DNA from: an uncultured Lachnospiraceae bacterium
Lineage (GTDB): Bacteria > Bacillota > Clostridia > Lachnospirales > Lachnospiraceae
Assembly (NCBI GenBank): GCA_946491665.1
Contig: CAMLYL010000007.1
Span: 1-61,340, forward strand
Direction of reading: 5' to 3'
DNA length: 61,340 bases
The position numbers and the translations under genes were made by a program. This document shows, one piece after another, positions 28,132 to 36,564 of the stretch. The notes under the pieces were generated by a model, which saw only the letters and a program-made list of their open reading frames with translations, made no database searches and was not told the origin of the DNA. How positions within the stretch are numbered: the stretch's first letter is position 1; each line of letters opens with the position of its first letter.

Positions 28132-28779
28132 ATGTTTCATGAAATTGATTATGAAAGCTGGGACAGAAAAGAAATTTATCAGCTGTATGACGGTTTTACA
28201 TACAGTATTACAGCAGAACTGGATATGACGGTATTGCGGTCGTATATGAGACGGGAGCATCGGAAGTTCTATCCTCTGATCTGCTGGATTATTACAACAG
28301 CTGTAAATGAAGACGCGGACTATCGCATTGTGAAGAAGGATGGAAAACTGGGATATTTTGATAAGCTTCACACCAGTTATACCCTGCGCAGAAATGCCAG
28401 ACCGCATTTGTTCACACATATGGTTACGGAATATCATGATGACCTGGATGTGTACTATCATCAGTTTTTGAAGGATAAGTCTCTGGCAGAGGCGGAGGAT
28501 CGCCTCTATTATTATGGGGAGGTTCTGCAGGATACCGTTGATATTTCAGTGACGCCGGATATTTCTTTTCAATCTCTTTCATTATGTATACCGGCTTCTT
28601 TTTATCAGAAAGATCCGGAGAATATGAGATACACGCCTTTTACCACAGTGGGCCGTTTTTATGAACGGGACGGACGGATCTGGCTTCCCGCAGCTGTAAA
28701 CTTCCATCATGCAGTAAATGACGGTTATCACGCAGAAAAATTTTTTAAGTTACTCCAGAAACAGCTGAACTCTTTTTGA
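28132..28779 (+). CDS. chloramphenicol acetyltransferase family protein (CatA-like)
   Basis: 215-residue acetyl-CoA-dependent O-acetyltransferase of the CAT fold. The family opening FHEIDYESWDRKE and the catalytic FHHAVNDGYH segment (general base His193, structural Asp197) are intact. ATG 28132 fits the family start better than the in-frame GTG at 28123; a GGGAGG box lies upstream. Chromosomal CAT relatives in gut Clostridia often lack shown drug activity, so resistance to chloramphenicol should not be assumed. Its place right after the ribosome-directed GTPase-nuclease is notable, since classical CAT substrates are ribosome inhibitors. Confidence 0.85.
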   Translation: MFHEIDYESWDRKEIYQLYDGFTYSITAELDMTVLRSYMRREHRKFYPLICWIITTAVNEDADYRIVKKDGKLGYFDKLHTSYTLRRNARPHLFTHMVTEYHDDLDVYYHQFLKDKSLAEAEDRLYYYGEVLQDTVDISVTPDISFQSLSLCIPASFYQKDPENMRYTPFTTVGRFYERDGRIWLPAAVNFHHAVNDGYHAEKFFKLLQKQLNSF

Positions 28780-28809
28780 AAATAATAAAATTTTTCGGAG
28801 GTTATGAAA

Positions 28810-29412
28810 ATGACAGAGAATAAGGAAAATGGCCGTCAGATAGATATGGCCGGAGCGGAGGCAGGCCAGGCAGAACAGGAGATTCCGGTTGACAAGCTGT
28901 CAGACTCGGCGTTTTATCGGATGTATCTGAGAGAAGTCAGAACCCGTACTGTTGTTTCTGATGAGGCACAGCAGATTCTCTATCTCCGTCTTCTTGAAGG
29001 AGACAGGAGTGTTCAGACAGAGATCGTGGATAACTGGCTGATGCGCATTGTGGAACTGGCGCGGTTTTATAAGGATACGCCTGTCGTTATGGAGGATGTG
29101 ATTCAGGAGGGGAATATGGGGCTCTGGCTTGCGCTGGAGCAGCTTCCTTCAGATCTGAAGGAGGAGCAAGTGGATTCCTATCTTTTAAACTGTGTGAGAG
29201 ATGCCATGGAAAATTATATCCGGGAAATCACCGGTGAAGCGGACCGGGAGGAGTCTGTTGTGGCGAAAGCCGCATTGCTTTACAGTGCCAGGGAGCATCT
29301 GGCAAAGGAAAACGGCGAGGTTCCTTCTCTGCGCCGGCTGAGTGAGTTTACGCATATATCGGCGGAAGAGATTGAGGATATCTTTGCCCTGATGAAAAAT
29401 CAGGAGAACTGA
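28810..29412 (+). CDS. sigma-70-like protein without region 4
   Basis: About 200 residues. The central part carries a sigma region 2-like segment (MEDVIQEGNMGLWLALEQL; compare the usual DLIQEGNIGL) followed by a region 3-like helix pair (GEVPSLRRLSEFTHISAEEIEDI). It stops there, with no region 4 to contact a -35 box. The first ~30 residues are polar and acidic. ATG 28810 is placed 8 bases from GGAGG; the ATG at 28804 is too close. It might act as a partial sigma factor, an anti-sigma partner or a regulator. Function unknown. Confidence 0.7.
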   Translation: MTENKENGRQIDMAGAEAGQAEQEIPVDKLSDSAFYRMYLREVRTRTVVSDEAQQILYLRLLEGDRSVQTEIVDNWLMRIVELARFYKDTPVVMEDVIQEGNMGLWLALEQLPSDLKEEQVDSYLLNCVRDAMENYIREITGEADREESVVAKAALLYSAREHLAKENGEVPSLRRLSEFTHISAEEIEDIFALMKNQEN

Positions 29413-29444
29413 CAGTCAGAAAAGGAAATATACTGCAGTAAAAG

Positions 29445-29480
29445 ATCCGGCTCCCGGATGAAAACGGGAACCGGATTATA
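29445..29480. terminator. bidirectional terminator
   Basis: ATCCGGCTCCCG (29445-29456) pairs with CGGGAACCGGAT (29465-29476) with one mismatch. It lies between the sigma-like gene and the convergent LysR gene; a T-run follows on the minus strand. Confidence 0.7.
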
Positions 29481-30369
29481 TATCTTCGGGAATCAGAAGA
29501 TTTGTAAAAAGCGGAATGACCGGATTCAGGTTGTTCCGCTTCCATATTGCCACCAGATTCAGAGGGTCTGTCCGGTAAAAGGGAATGGACAGGATCGAGG
29601 TATTGGAATCAGAAATGCAGTTCTCATCCAGCACGGAAAATCCCAGTCCTGCTTCTACCTTCAGAAGAAGATCCTGAATAGAGTTGGCATAAATGACCCC
29701 GGCAGGCTGGAAGCCATGACGTTCACAGAACTGAACAATATTGTGATAAGCCCCCTTGGAAACCTCGGGAGATATTGCTACCATAGTCTCAGAACTCAGA
29801 GCGGACAGGTCGAAATCAGGCTGTGCAGCCAGCGGATTCGATCTGGAAATCACACATTTGGGGTGAGACTGGAAAAACGGCTGAAAAACCACTTCCTCAG
29901 GATTAAAATCTTCCATATCAAACCCAAGTGTTAGAGCAATATCAATTTCGTTGCTGAGAATTTCTTTCCGGAGCTCCCGGAATGTGCCGCTGATAATATC
30001 GATTTTGATATTGGGATGGTCGCGGCGCAGCTGCAGCAGAAGCGCAGGAAGAAAGTTTTCAGAGCGTTGTGTTTCCAGTACACCCAGACGAAGATTGCCG
30101 GTTTCACCTAATTCCGCGTTTCTGGCTTTTTCGAGAGCATACTCTCCCAGCTTCAGCAGCTTGGAAAACTCAGAGTATAAAACAGTCCCGCTTGGAGTCA
30201 GGCGGACATATTTTTTGGTACGGATAAAAAGAGTCAATCCAATCTCTGTCTCCAGATGAGAAATATTGCGGCTGAGTGACGACTGGGCAATAAACAGTCG
30301 GTTGGCTGCTTCAGTAAAATTCAGGGTTTCTGCTACACTTAAAAAACATTGAATCTGAAAAATTGTCAT
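29476..30369 (-). CDS. LysR-family transcriptional regulator
   Basis: 297-residue regulator with the standard N-terminal winged helix (residues 1-60: IQCFLSVAETLNFTEAANRLFIAQSSLSRNISHLETEIG) and a C-terminal periplasmic-binding-like effector domain. LysR proteins usually act as tetramers on a divergent neighbour or their own gene. No divergent metabolic gene lies next to it: a small unknown gene on the same strand is immediately upstream. Its target and inducer cannot be named. Confidence 0.92.
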   Translation of the reverse strand: MTIFQIQCFLSVAETLNFTEAANRLFIAQSSLSRNISHLETEIGLTLFIRTKKYVRLTPSGTVLYSEFSKLLKLGEYALEKARNAELGETGNLRLGVLETQRSENFLPALLLQLRRDHPNIKIDIISGTFRELRKEILSNEIDIALTLGFDMEDFNPEEVVFQPFFQSHPKCVISRSNPLAAQPDFDLSALSSETMVAISPEVSKGAYHNIVQFCERHGFQPAGVIYANSIQDLLLKVEAGLGFSVLDENCISDSNTSILSIPFYRTDPLNLVAIWKRNNLNPVIPLFTNLLIPEDI

Positions 30370-30405
30370 GGTATTTACCCGCCAGGAAAAAAATCATAAC
30401 TGCTT

Positions 30406-30693
30406 TTAATCTTTATCAATCTGAATCTGATCCAGAATGCTGCGGATCTCATCATCATTCATGTCCTGCATGTCCGGAATGTGGATGGTGCCGCCGGCGT
30501 ATGCTGCTTCCAGAATCTTGTCATAAAGCTTTACTGATAAAGCGTGAGGCATCTGGATGCCAACGGCGATATGCTCGCCGGAGGCGGTGACAATGACTAC
30601 CTGATCCATCTTTTTGGGTACCAGGATACATCCGGTGCAGTTCGTGAAAAACTGAATTGGTTTGTTGCAGTCTCTTACAGAAAAAGTTTTCAT
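30406..30693 (-). CDS. small protein of unknown function
   Basis: 95-residue soluble protein, no membrane segment. It contains FFTNCTGCILVPKK near residue 20 and an acidic C-terminal part (MNDDEIRSILDQIQIDKD). GGAGGA 7-8 bases before the ATG makes it a convincing gene. It reads in the same direction as the LysR gene, 36 bases upstream of it, so they may share a transcript. No family recognised. Confidence 0.7.
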   Translation of the reverse strand: MKTFSVRDCNKPIQFFTNCTGCILVPKKMDQVVIVTASGEHIAVGIQMPHALSVKLYDKILEAAYAGGTIHIPDMQDMNDDEIRSILDQIQIDKD

Positions 30694-30820
30694 AATCAGA
30701 ATCCTCCTCTACTCTTCTGAAAAATTTACTACTACAGTATAGTACAAATTTTGGGCTTTGCATAGTATCTAATTGGTTACAGAAGAAAGCTTTTTGCTTT
30801 CTGTTTATCAGTGAAAGCTG

Positions 30821-30849
30821 TTGCAAAGAATGATTGTTTTTGTTATGGT
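30821..30849 (+). promoter_or_regulatory. probable promoter of aroB
   Basis: TTGCAA (30821-30826) and TATGGT (30844-30849) with 17-base spacing. Confidence 0.5.
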
Positions 30850-30902
30850 AGTTTATAACAATGCGCAATAGTTAAGGAAGAAAGCAGGGAGAATAAAAAG
30901 AA

Positions 30903-32015
30903 ATGGCAGTATTTCAGGTAGAATTAAAAAAAATATTGGATGATTCTTATGACATAGAGATCGGGAATGACCTGACAGGGCGGCTGCTGGAGGATCTGGC
31001 CGGAGGCCTTGTGGGAGAGATCCGCAAGTTTGCGGTAATTACAGATACCGAAGTGGAACCTCTGTACGGAGAGCCTGTTGTACGGATGCTGCGGGAGCAG
31101 GGATATCAGGCAGAGCTGTTTGTATTTCCGGCCGGGGAAAAAAGCAAGACCAGGGAAACAAAGGCAATGATAGAGGATGCCATGCTGGAGAAAGGGTTCC
31201 GCCGGGACTGCTGTATTATTGCCGTTGGCGGCGGCGTGGTGACAGACCTGGCCGGATTTGTGGCCGGAACGTACGGACGGGGCATTCCTTTTATCAATTA
31301 TGCAACCACTCTTCTGGCGGCGGCGGACGCTTCGGTAGGCGGGAAAACGGCGGTGGATACGCCTCTTGCTACAAACCTGATCGGCCTTTTCAACCAGCCG
31401 AAAAAGGTTTATCTGGATCTGGACACCTGGAAGACGCTTCCGAAACGGGAGATTTCCAGCGGCATGGCGGAGACGATCAAGCATGCCTGCCTGGCGGATG
31501 AGTCGTTTTTTGAATTTCTGGAAACTCATATGGAAGAGATTCTTGCGCTGGAGCCGGAGGTCTGCGGGTATATGGCCCGGAAAAACTGTCAGATCAAATA
31601 TCACGTGGTGATGAAGGACGAGCGGGAGAGCGGCCTGCGGGAAGTTCTGAATCTCGGCCATACCGTGGGACGCGCCATTGAAACGGTCAGTGATTACCGT
31701 CTCCTCCACGGAGAAGCTGTATCCATCGGACTGATGGCCGCCGCGGTACTTTCAGAGGAGATGGGATATCTGGGAAAAGAGGATGTGAACCGGATCCGTG
31801 ATCTTCTTAAGCGGGCGGACCTTCCAACAGCGATTCCGGACTATATCGACCGGGAAGCTCTGGTGAAAAAGCTTTATACAGATAAGAAGGTGCGAAATGG
31901 CCGGCTGCGTTTTGTAGTGCCGCTCAGAATCGGGGAGATTGCCGCGTTCGGGGAGAATGTCTATGCTGTTCCGGTTTCGGAGAATACGGCAAGACGCGTG
32001 ATCGGGATGATCTGA
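30903..32015 (+). CDS. aroB: 3-dehydroquinate synthase
   Basis: Second step of the shikimate pathway: turns DAHP into 3-dehydroquinate using NAD and a divalent metal. The 370-residue protein has the NAD-binding GGGVVTDLAGFVAGTYGRGI segment, the KTAVDTPLATNLIG stretch and the metal ligands in LNLGHTVGRAIE and LLHGEAVSIG. Length is normal. No other aro gene is adjacent; the next genes are a GNAT-like protein and a dipeptidase, so this looks like a dispersed aromatic pathway. Confidence 0.96.
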   Translation: MAVFQVELKKILDDSYDIEIGNDLTGRLLEDLAGGLVGEIRKFAVITDTEVEPLYGEPVVRMLREQGYQAELFVFPAGEKSKTRETKAMIEDAMLEKGFRRDCCIIAVGGGVVTDLAGFVAGTYGRGIPFINYATTLLAAADASVGGKTAVDTPLATNLIGLFNQPKKVYLDLDTWKTLPKREISSGMAETIKHACLADESFFEFLETHMEEILALEPEVCGYMARKNCQIKYHVVMKDERESGLREVLNLGHTVGRAIETVSDYRLLHGEAVSIGLMAAAVLSEEMGYLGKEDVNRIRDLLKRADLPTAIPDYIDREALVKKLYTDKKVRNGRLRFVVPLRIGEIAAFGENVYAVPVSENTARRVIGMI

Positions 32016-32050
32016 ACAGAAGGAACATATACTTTATAGAGGAAAAAGGA

Positions 32051-32473
32051 TTGAATTATAAAAGAATCAATACGGAGACAGAGGACGGAAGGATATTTTA
32101 TCAGGTTTTTGACGGCGAAAAGCTGGCTGCGGAGTTTGCGTGGCATCTGGAAGAGGGCGCATCCGCAGGCATACGGTTCTGGATTGATGAGATCCGCCTG
32201 GCGGGCGGATATGCGGACAAACGGAGCATGGATCTGATTTTGCAGTTTATTCAGTATAAGTGCTGGGTGTCGGGATGTGAAGCCATGTATGTCCGTCTGC
32301 ATATGAAAAATCTGTTTTATCAGGAGATGTACCGAAAGTATGGTTTTTATGTGATTGCTCAGGAGGAGACTTCTCTGCATCCGGGGGACAGCTCCTGGAA
32401 ATGTGTGCTGAAGTATATTCTTCCTGATTCCAGAGAGGCGGATTTTCAGAGTTATATTCGCAGGAGAGGATAG
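32051..32473 (+). CDS. GNAT-like hypothetical protein
   Basis: 140 residues, starting at TTG (32051) behind AGAGGAAAAAGGA. The order of elements resembles a degenerate GNAT acetyltransferase: a beta-strand IDEIRLAGGYADKRSMDLILQFI, then a late FYQEMYRKYGFYVI segment like GNAT motif B. The classical acetyl-CoA loop (R/QxxGxG/A) is replaced by GGYADKRSM, so activity is doubtful. It lies 35 bases after aroB and 18 bases before the dipeptidase gene, likely on one transcript. Confidence 0.5.
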   Translation: MNYKRINTETEDGRIFYQVFDGEKLAAEFAWHLEEGASAGIRFWIDEIRLAGGYADKRSMDLILQFIQYKCWVSGCEAMYVRLHMKNLFYQEMYRKYGFYVIAQEETSLHPGDSSWKCVLKYILPDSREADFQSYIRRRG

Positions 32474-32491
32474 AGAAATGAGGTGCAGTAT

Positions 32492-33985
32492 ATGAGAGCG
32501 CTTGAACATCTGGAACCTGAAAGGGTGTTTCATTATTTTGAAGAAATCTGCCGGATCCCCCATGGTTCGGGGAATACCCGGCAGATCAGTGATTATCTGG
32601 CGGCTTTTGCCGCGGAGCATGGGCTGCAGTACAGACAGGAGACCTGCGGAAATGTGATTATCCGCAAACCCGCCGCGCCGGGGTATGAGCAGGCGGATCT
32701 AGTGATGCTTCAGGGACATATGGATATGGTGGCTGTGAAGACACGGGATTGTGATCTGGATCTTGAGAAAGAGGGGCTGCGTCCGGCTGTAACCGGGGAC
32801 GGAAAGTGGGTATATGCGGAGGGAACTTCTCTGGGAGGCGATGATGGAATTGCCGTGGCATATGCGCTGGCAATCCTGGAGGATGACACACTGATTCATC
32901 CTGAACTGGAGGTTGTGCTTACAGTGGATGAGGAGATCGGCCTTCTGGGGGCGTCAGCTCTTGATGCAGGAGATTTGAGAAGCCGCATCCTTCTGAATAT
33001 GGATTCAGAGGATGACGGTATTTTTCTTACCAGCTGTGCCGGCGGAGCTACGGTGGAGTGTCTGGCAGAGGCTCCGTCGGAGGAAGTTTCCGGTGTTGTT
33101 TATGAGTGGAGAGTGGAGGGCCTTCAGGGAGGTCATTCCGGTTCTGACATTCATCTGGGCAGAGCCAACGCAAATTTAATTTTCGGGAGATTTCTGGCTC
33201 AGGTCAGTGAAACGGCAGAGTTTTCTGTAGGAGATTTCGCGGGAGGAGAGAAGGATAATGCTATTGCGTCCGGGTGCCGGGCGATTTTTGTGGCTGCGCC
33301 TTCGGAGGCGCGGAAGCTGGAACATGAGGCGGAGATATTTGCCGGAATGATCCGGGCGGAGTATGCCGGCGTGGATCCGGGAATGAACCTGGTACTTGAC
33401 CGGCTGGAGCAGAATCATGCCCGAATTCTGACATCGGAGGGCAAGAAAAATCTCATGACGCTGCTGGAGCATCTTCCTTCCGGGATTCAGCGCATGATGC
33501 CGGAAATGCCGGAGATGGTTCAGACTTCCCTGAATCTCGGAGTCCTGCGTCTGAAAGGGACGGAAATTTCTCTGACATATTCTGTCCGCAGTTCTTCCGC
33601 CGCAGAGAAAGCGTGGCTGATAAAGCGCATGAGGGATCTGTGCGGGCTGACAGGCGGCCGGTGCAGGATTTCCGGCGAATATCCTGCATGGGAATTTCGG
33701 GCGGATTCCCGGATTCAGAGAATTATGGCTGAGACCTATGAAGAGATGACGGGAGAAAAACCGGTGCTGACAGGGATTCATGCAGGCGTGGAATGTGGTA
33801 TTCTGAGTGAAAAGCTGCCGGGGATCGACTGCATTTCCTACGGTCCTCAGATGAAAGATATTCATACTCCAAGAGAACGGCTGGAGATTGCTTCTGTGAA
33901 GAAGAATTACGAACTGACACTTCGGGTGCTGGAAAAGCTGGCGAAGAAAAACAGTTGCCAAGAGGAAGGATTTTGTGTATTATAA
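32492..33985 (+). CDS. pepD: aminoacyl-histidine dipeptidase (peptidase M20)
   Basis: Cytosolic zinc dipeptidase that splits Xaa-His and other dipeptides, 497 residues. Metal-site motifs are clear: LQGHMDMVA with the first His, GGDDGIAVA with the bridging Asp, and DEEIGLLGA with the catalytic and metal-binding Glu pair; a late HAGVECG segment supplies the last His region. ATG 32492 was chosen because family members start with the same LEHLEPERVFHYFEEI segment and AGGTG lies 6 bases upstream. It supports peptide use as an amino-acid source. Confidence 0.93.
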   Translation: MRALEHLEPERVFHYFEEICRIPHGSGNTRQISDYLAAFAAEHGLQYRQETCGNVIIRKPAAPGYEQADLVMLQGHMDMVAVKTRDCDLDLEKEGLRPAVTGDGKWVYAEGTSLGGDDGIAVAYALAILEDDTLIHPELEVVLTVDEEIGLLGASALDAGDLRSRILLNMDSEDDGIFLTSCAGGATVECLAEAPSEEVSGVVYEWRVEGLQGGHSGSDIHLGRANANLIFGRFLAQVSETAEFSVGDFAGGEKDNAIASGCRAIFVAAPSEARKLEHEAEIFAGMIRAEYAGVDPGMNLVLDRLEQNHARILTSEGKKNLMTLLEHLPSGIQRMMPEMPEMVQTSLNLGVLRLKGTEISLTYSVRSSSAAEKAWLIKRMRDLCGLTGGRCRISGEYPAWEFRADSRIQRIMAETYEEMTGEKPVLTGIHAGVECGILSEKLPGIDCISYGPQMKDIHTPRERLEIASVKKNYELTLRVLEKLAKKNSCQEEGFCVL

Positions 33986-34058
33986 ACGTTGTTTGTATGA
34001 CCTCAGAAATCAGAAGATACAAAGGTATCTGAAGTGAAACATAGGAGATGAAGCAGGA

Positions 34059-35327
34059 ATGAGCAAGAAAACATTTGTGACAAAGGAACAGATTCAGGAG
34101 ATTGTTAAGAGCTGGCCGACTCCGTTCCATCTGTATGATGAGAAGGGAATCCGGGAGAATGCACAGGCGGTAAAGGAAGCTTTTGCATGGAATCCGGGAT
34201 TTCGGGAGTATTTTGCGGTGAAGGCTACGCCGAATCCGTTTCTGATCAATATTTTAAAAGAGTATGGCTGTGGAACAGACTGTTCTTCCATGACAGAGCT
34301 GATGCTTTCCAAAGCGCTGGGATTTTCCGGAGAGGAGATTATGTTCTCTTCCAACGACACACCGCCGGAGGAGTTTGTGTACGCAAATGAGATCGGTGCG
34401 ACGATTAATCTGGATGATTTCACTCATATTGCGTATCTGGAGAATTTAATCGGAGAGTTTCCCAAGACCATGAGCCTTCGTTTTAATCCGGGCGGCGTAT
34501 ATTCTCTCAGCAATGGAATTATGGATAATCCGGGAGATTCCAAATATGGATTTACGAAAGAGCAGATTATTGAGGGATACCGGATTTTAAAAGAAAAAGG
34601 AGTGGAGCGTTTTGGAATTCATGCGTTCCTGGTTTCCAATACAGTAACCAATGATTATTATCCTACCCTGGCGAAGACACTGTTTGAGCTTTGTGTGGAG
34701 ATTAAAGAAAAAACAGGCGTACAGATGAATTTCATCAATCTGTCCGGCGGCGTCGGCATTGCATACCGGCCGGAGGAGACGCCGAATGATATTCGTGCCA
34801 TTGGTGCAGGCGTTGAGAAGGTTTATAATGAAGTTCTGGTTCCCGCAGGTATGGGAGATGTGGATATCTATACGGAAATGGGACGGTTCATGATGGGACC
34901 TTACGGCTGTCTGGTTACTCAGGCGATTCATGAAAAGCATATTTATAAGGAATATATCGGCGTAGACGCCTGCGCGGCAAATCTGATGCGTCCGGCCATT
35001 TACGGAGCGTACCATCACATTACCGTGGCAGGAAAGGAAAATGCGCCCTGTGACCACAAGTATGATGTGGTAGGTTCTCTGTGTGAGAACTGCGATAAGT
35101 TTGCTGTAGACCGAATGCTTCCGGAGATAGAAATGGGAGATTATCTGATTATTCATGATACAGGGGCGCACGGCTTTTCCATGGGATATAATTATAATGG
35201 CCGGCTCCGTTCGGCAGAGCTTCTGCTGAAAGAGGATGGCAGCGTGGAGATGATCCGGCGGGCAGAGACCGCGAAGGATTACTTTGCGACATTTGACTGC
35301 TTTGATCTTTATAAGGATCTGGTATAA
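34059..35327 (+). CDS. lysA: diaminopimelate decarboxylase
   Basis: PLP enzyme for the last step of lysine synthesis, 422 residues. The PLP lysine is Lys55 in EYFAVKATPNP; the phosphate-binding loop is LSGGVGIAY; the substrate-side CENCDKFAVDR segment near residue 340 carries the active-site Cys. The sequence belongs to the clostridial branch of the family, which also resembles carboxynorspermidine decarboxylases, so substrate choice rests on family similarity. GGAGATGAAGCAGGA precedes the ATG. It is the last coding gene before tRNA-Leu. Confidence 0.9.
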   Translation: MSKKTFVTKEQIQEIVKSWPTPFHLYDEKGIRENAQAVKEAFAWNPGFREYFAVKATPNPFLINILKEYGCGTDCSSMTELMLSKALGFSGEEIMFSSNDTPPEEFVYANEIGATINLDDFTHIAYLENLIGEFPKTMSLRFNPGGVYSLSNGIMDNPGDSKYGFTKEQIIEGYRILKEKGVERFGIHAFLVSNTVTNDYYPTLAKTLFELCVEIKEKTGVQMNFINLSGGVGIAYRPEETPNDIRAIGAGVEKVYNEVLVPAGMGDVDIYTEMGRFMMGPYGCLVTQAIHEKHIYKEYIGVDACAANLMRPAIYGAYHHITVAGKENAPCDHKYDVVGSLCENCDKFAVDRMLPEIEMGDYLIIHDTGAHGFSMGYNYNGRLRSAELLLKEDGSVEMIRRAETAKDYFATFDCFDLYKDLV

Positions 35328-35338
35328 GAAAATATTTC

Positions 35339-35367
35339 TTGATTTTTGGATGAAATTGTGATATGCT
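35339..35367 (+). promoter_or_regulatory. promoter of the tRNA-Leu gene
   Basis: TTGATT (35339-35344) and TATGCT (35362-35367), spacing 17; about 28 bases from the tRNA 5' end. Confidence 0.65.
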
Positions 35368-35395
35368 GATTTGGCTTGAGTGATTCAGGCTGAAT

Positions 35396-35477
35396 GCCGC
35401 TGTGGCGGAATTGGCAGACGCACTTGACTCAAAATCAAGCGGGTAATACCGTGCCGGTTCGAGTCCGGCCAGCGGCA
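35396..35477 (+). tRNA. tRNA-Leu (anticodon CAA)
   Basis: Acceptor stem GCCGCTG (35396-35402) pairs with CAGCGGC (35470-35476), with A as discriminator. The D-loop, anticodon arm CTTGA-CTCAAAA-TCAAG, a long variable arm and the T-arm with GGTTCGAGTCC are all present. The anticodon CAA reads TTG leucine codons. The CCA end is not encoded. Confidence 0.96.
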
Positions 35478-35483
35478 TCAGAT

Positions 35484-35531
35484 CGGGTGTTTGTAATGGA
35501 TGTGAATTATAAACACCCGGTTTTTTGTTTT
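35484..35531 (+). terminator. terminator of the tRNA-Leu gene
   Basis: CGGGTGTTT (35484-35492) pairs with AAACACCCG (35511-35519), followed by TTTTTTGTTTT. The following ~180 bases up to the transporter gene hold no further feature I can support. Confidence 0.85.
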
Positions 35532-35712
35532 ATATGATTTCTGAAAACGGCAGTGAACTGAGCCATAAGGAATGCTTCGATGCAGGGTGTCTGATCAGTT
35601 TTTGTTATAACTTAAGCAGAAAAAAATTGTTGTAATCTGCGATAATTGTTGTTAAACTTTTCAGGCAGAAATCTGAAGGATATTACCTTAGATAAAGAAG
35701 GGAGATTAAGTT

Positions 35713-36267
35713 ATGGCTGAAACAGCGCAGCACAAGGAAGCAAATGCCGGTCCGCTGGGACTGCTGGGCTTCGGAATGAGCACAATTTTACTGAACCTGC
35801 ATAATTCGGGAGTGATTGAATTATCAATCGTCATTCTGGCTATGGGAATCTGTATGGGAGGTCTCGCTCAGATTATTGCGGGTATTATGGAATTTAAGGC
35901 CGGAAATACCTTTGGAGCGACGGCGTTCACCTCCTACGGACTGTTCTGGTGGTCTCTGGTTCTTATTTTGCTTACGCCTTTTGGACAGGAGTCAGACGGA
36001 AGATCCATGGGATTCTATCTGCTGCTCTGGTGTATCTTCACAGCATTTATGTTTGTTGGAACGATGAAGGCAAATCACGCGACACAGATTGTATTCGGAA
36101 GTCTTACGATTCTGTTTCTGCTTCTTGCGCTTCATCATTTTACGGGATCCCATATTGTGGGAATGATCGCAGGCATAGAGGGTATTTTCTGTGGAGCTTC
36201 CGCTATTTATACGGCAGTGGCAGGAATTGTTGACGGAGAGTTTAACCGTCCCATCATGCCGGTCTGA
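35713..36267 (+). CDS. satP: acetate/succinate transporter of the GPR1/FUN34/YaaH family
   Basis: 184-residue inner-membrane channel-like carrier for acetate and succinate, with six hydrophobic helices. The family signature near the N-terminus is seen as NAGPLGLLGFGMST, followed by LLNLHNSG. GGGAGATTAAGTT precedes the ATG. It stands alone with its own terminator. In a fermenter that makes acetate through PFOR, it would serve uptake or release of short-chain acids. Confidence 0.92.
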   Translation: MAETAQHKEANAGPLGLLGFGMSTILLNLHNSGVIELSIVILAMGICMGGLAQIIAGIMEFKAGNTFGATAFTSYGLFWWSLVLILLTPFGQESDGRSMGFYLLLWCIFTAFMFVGTMKANHATQIVFGSLTILFLLLALHHFTGSHIVGMIAGIEGIFCGASAIYTAVAGIVDGEFNRPIMPV

Positions 36268-36340
36268 TAAAACTGTATTAAAAAAACGGACAGGGGAGCT
36301 GCCCGGTATTATAAGAAAAAATGCAGTTCTGAGAACTTTG

Positions 36341-36386
36341 AGAAGAACTTTTGGATATTGCAAATCCGGGAGTTCTTCTTTTTCTT
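36341..36386 (+). terminator. terminator after the satP gene
   Basis: AGAAGAACT (36341-36349) pairs with AGTTCTTCT (36371-36379), with an inner GGAT/ATCC pairing, followed by TTTTCTTTTC. Confidence 0.8.
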
Positions 36387-36429
36387 TTCTATTTTTCATA
36401 ATTCTTTCACAAATTCCTTCGTTTTCCTC

Positions 36430-36458
36430 TTGCAAAACCCAGTAAAGTGGTATATGAT
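36430..36458 (+). promoter_or_regulatory. sigma-A promoter of lon
   Basis: TTGCAA (36430-36435) and TATGAT (36453-36458) with 17-base spacing. The predicted start near 36465 abuts the CIRCE element. Confidence 0.8.
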
Positions 36459-36465
36459 ACAGATG

Positions 36466-36492
36466 TTAGCACTCGAAGTTGATGACTGCTAA
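36466..36492 (+). promoter_or_regulatory. CIRCE element (HrcA operator) before lon
   Basis: TTAGCACTC (36466-36474), a 9-base spacer, then GACTGCTAA (36484-36492). This is the CIRCE consensus TTAGCACTC-N9-GAGTGCTAA with one mismatch in the right arm, placed at the transcription start of lon. HrcA would repress lon until heat or protein-folding stress. Confidence 0.88.
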
Positions 36493-36564
36493 CAGAAGGC
36501 GTAAGCGGATAGGATTTCATAATTGTTTGACGCCGCGTAATTATGATAAGACAGGAGGAAACAA

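Noticed and set aside
28132-28779. Acquired chloramphenicol resistance cassette
   Set aside because: No mobile-element sequence or composition change surrounds it; chromosomal CAT relatives are common and often untested.
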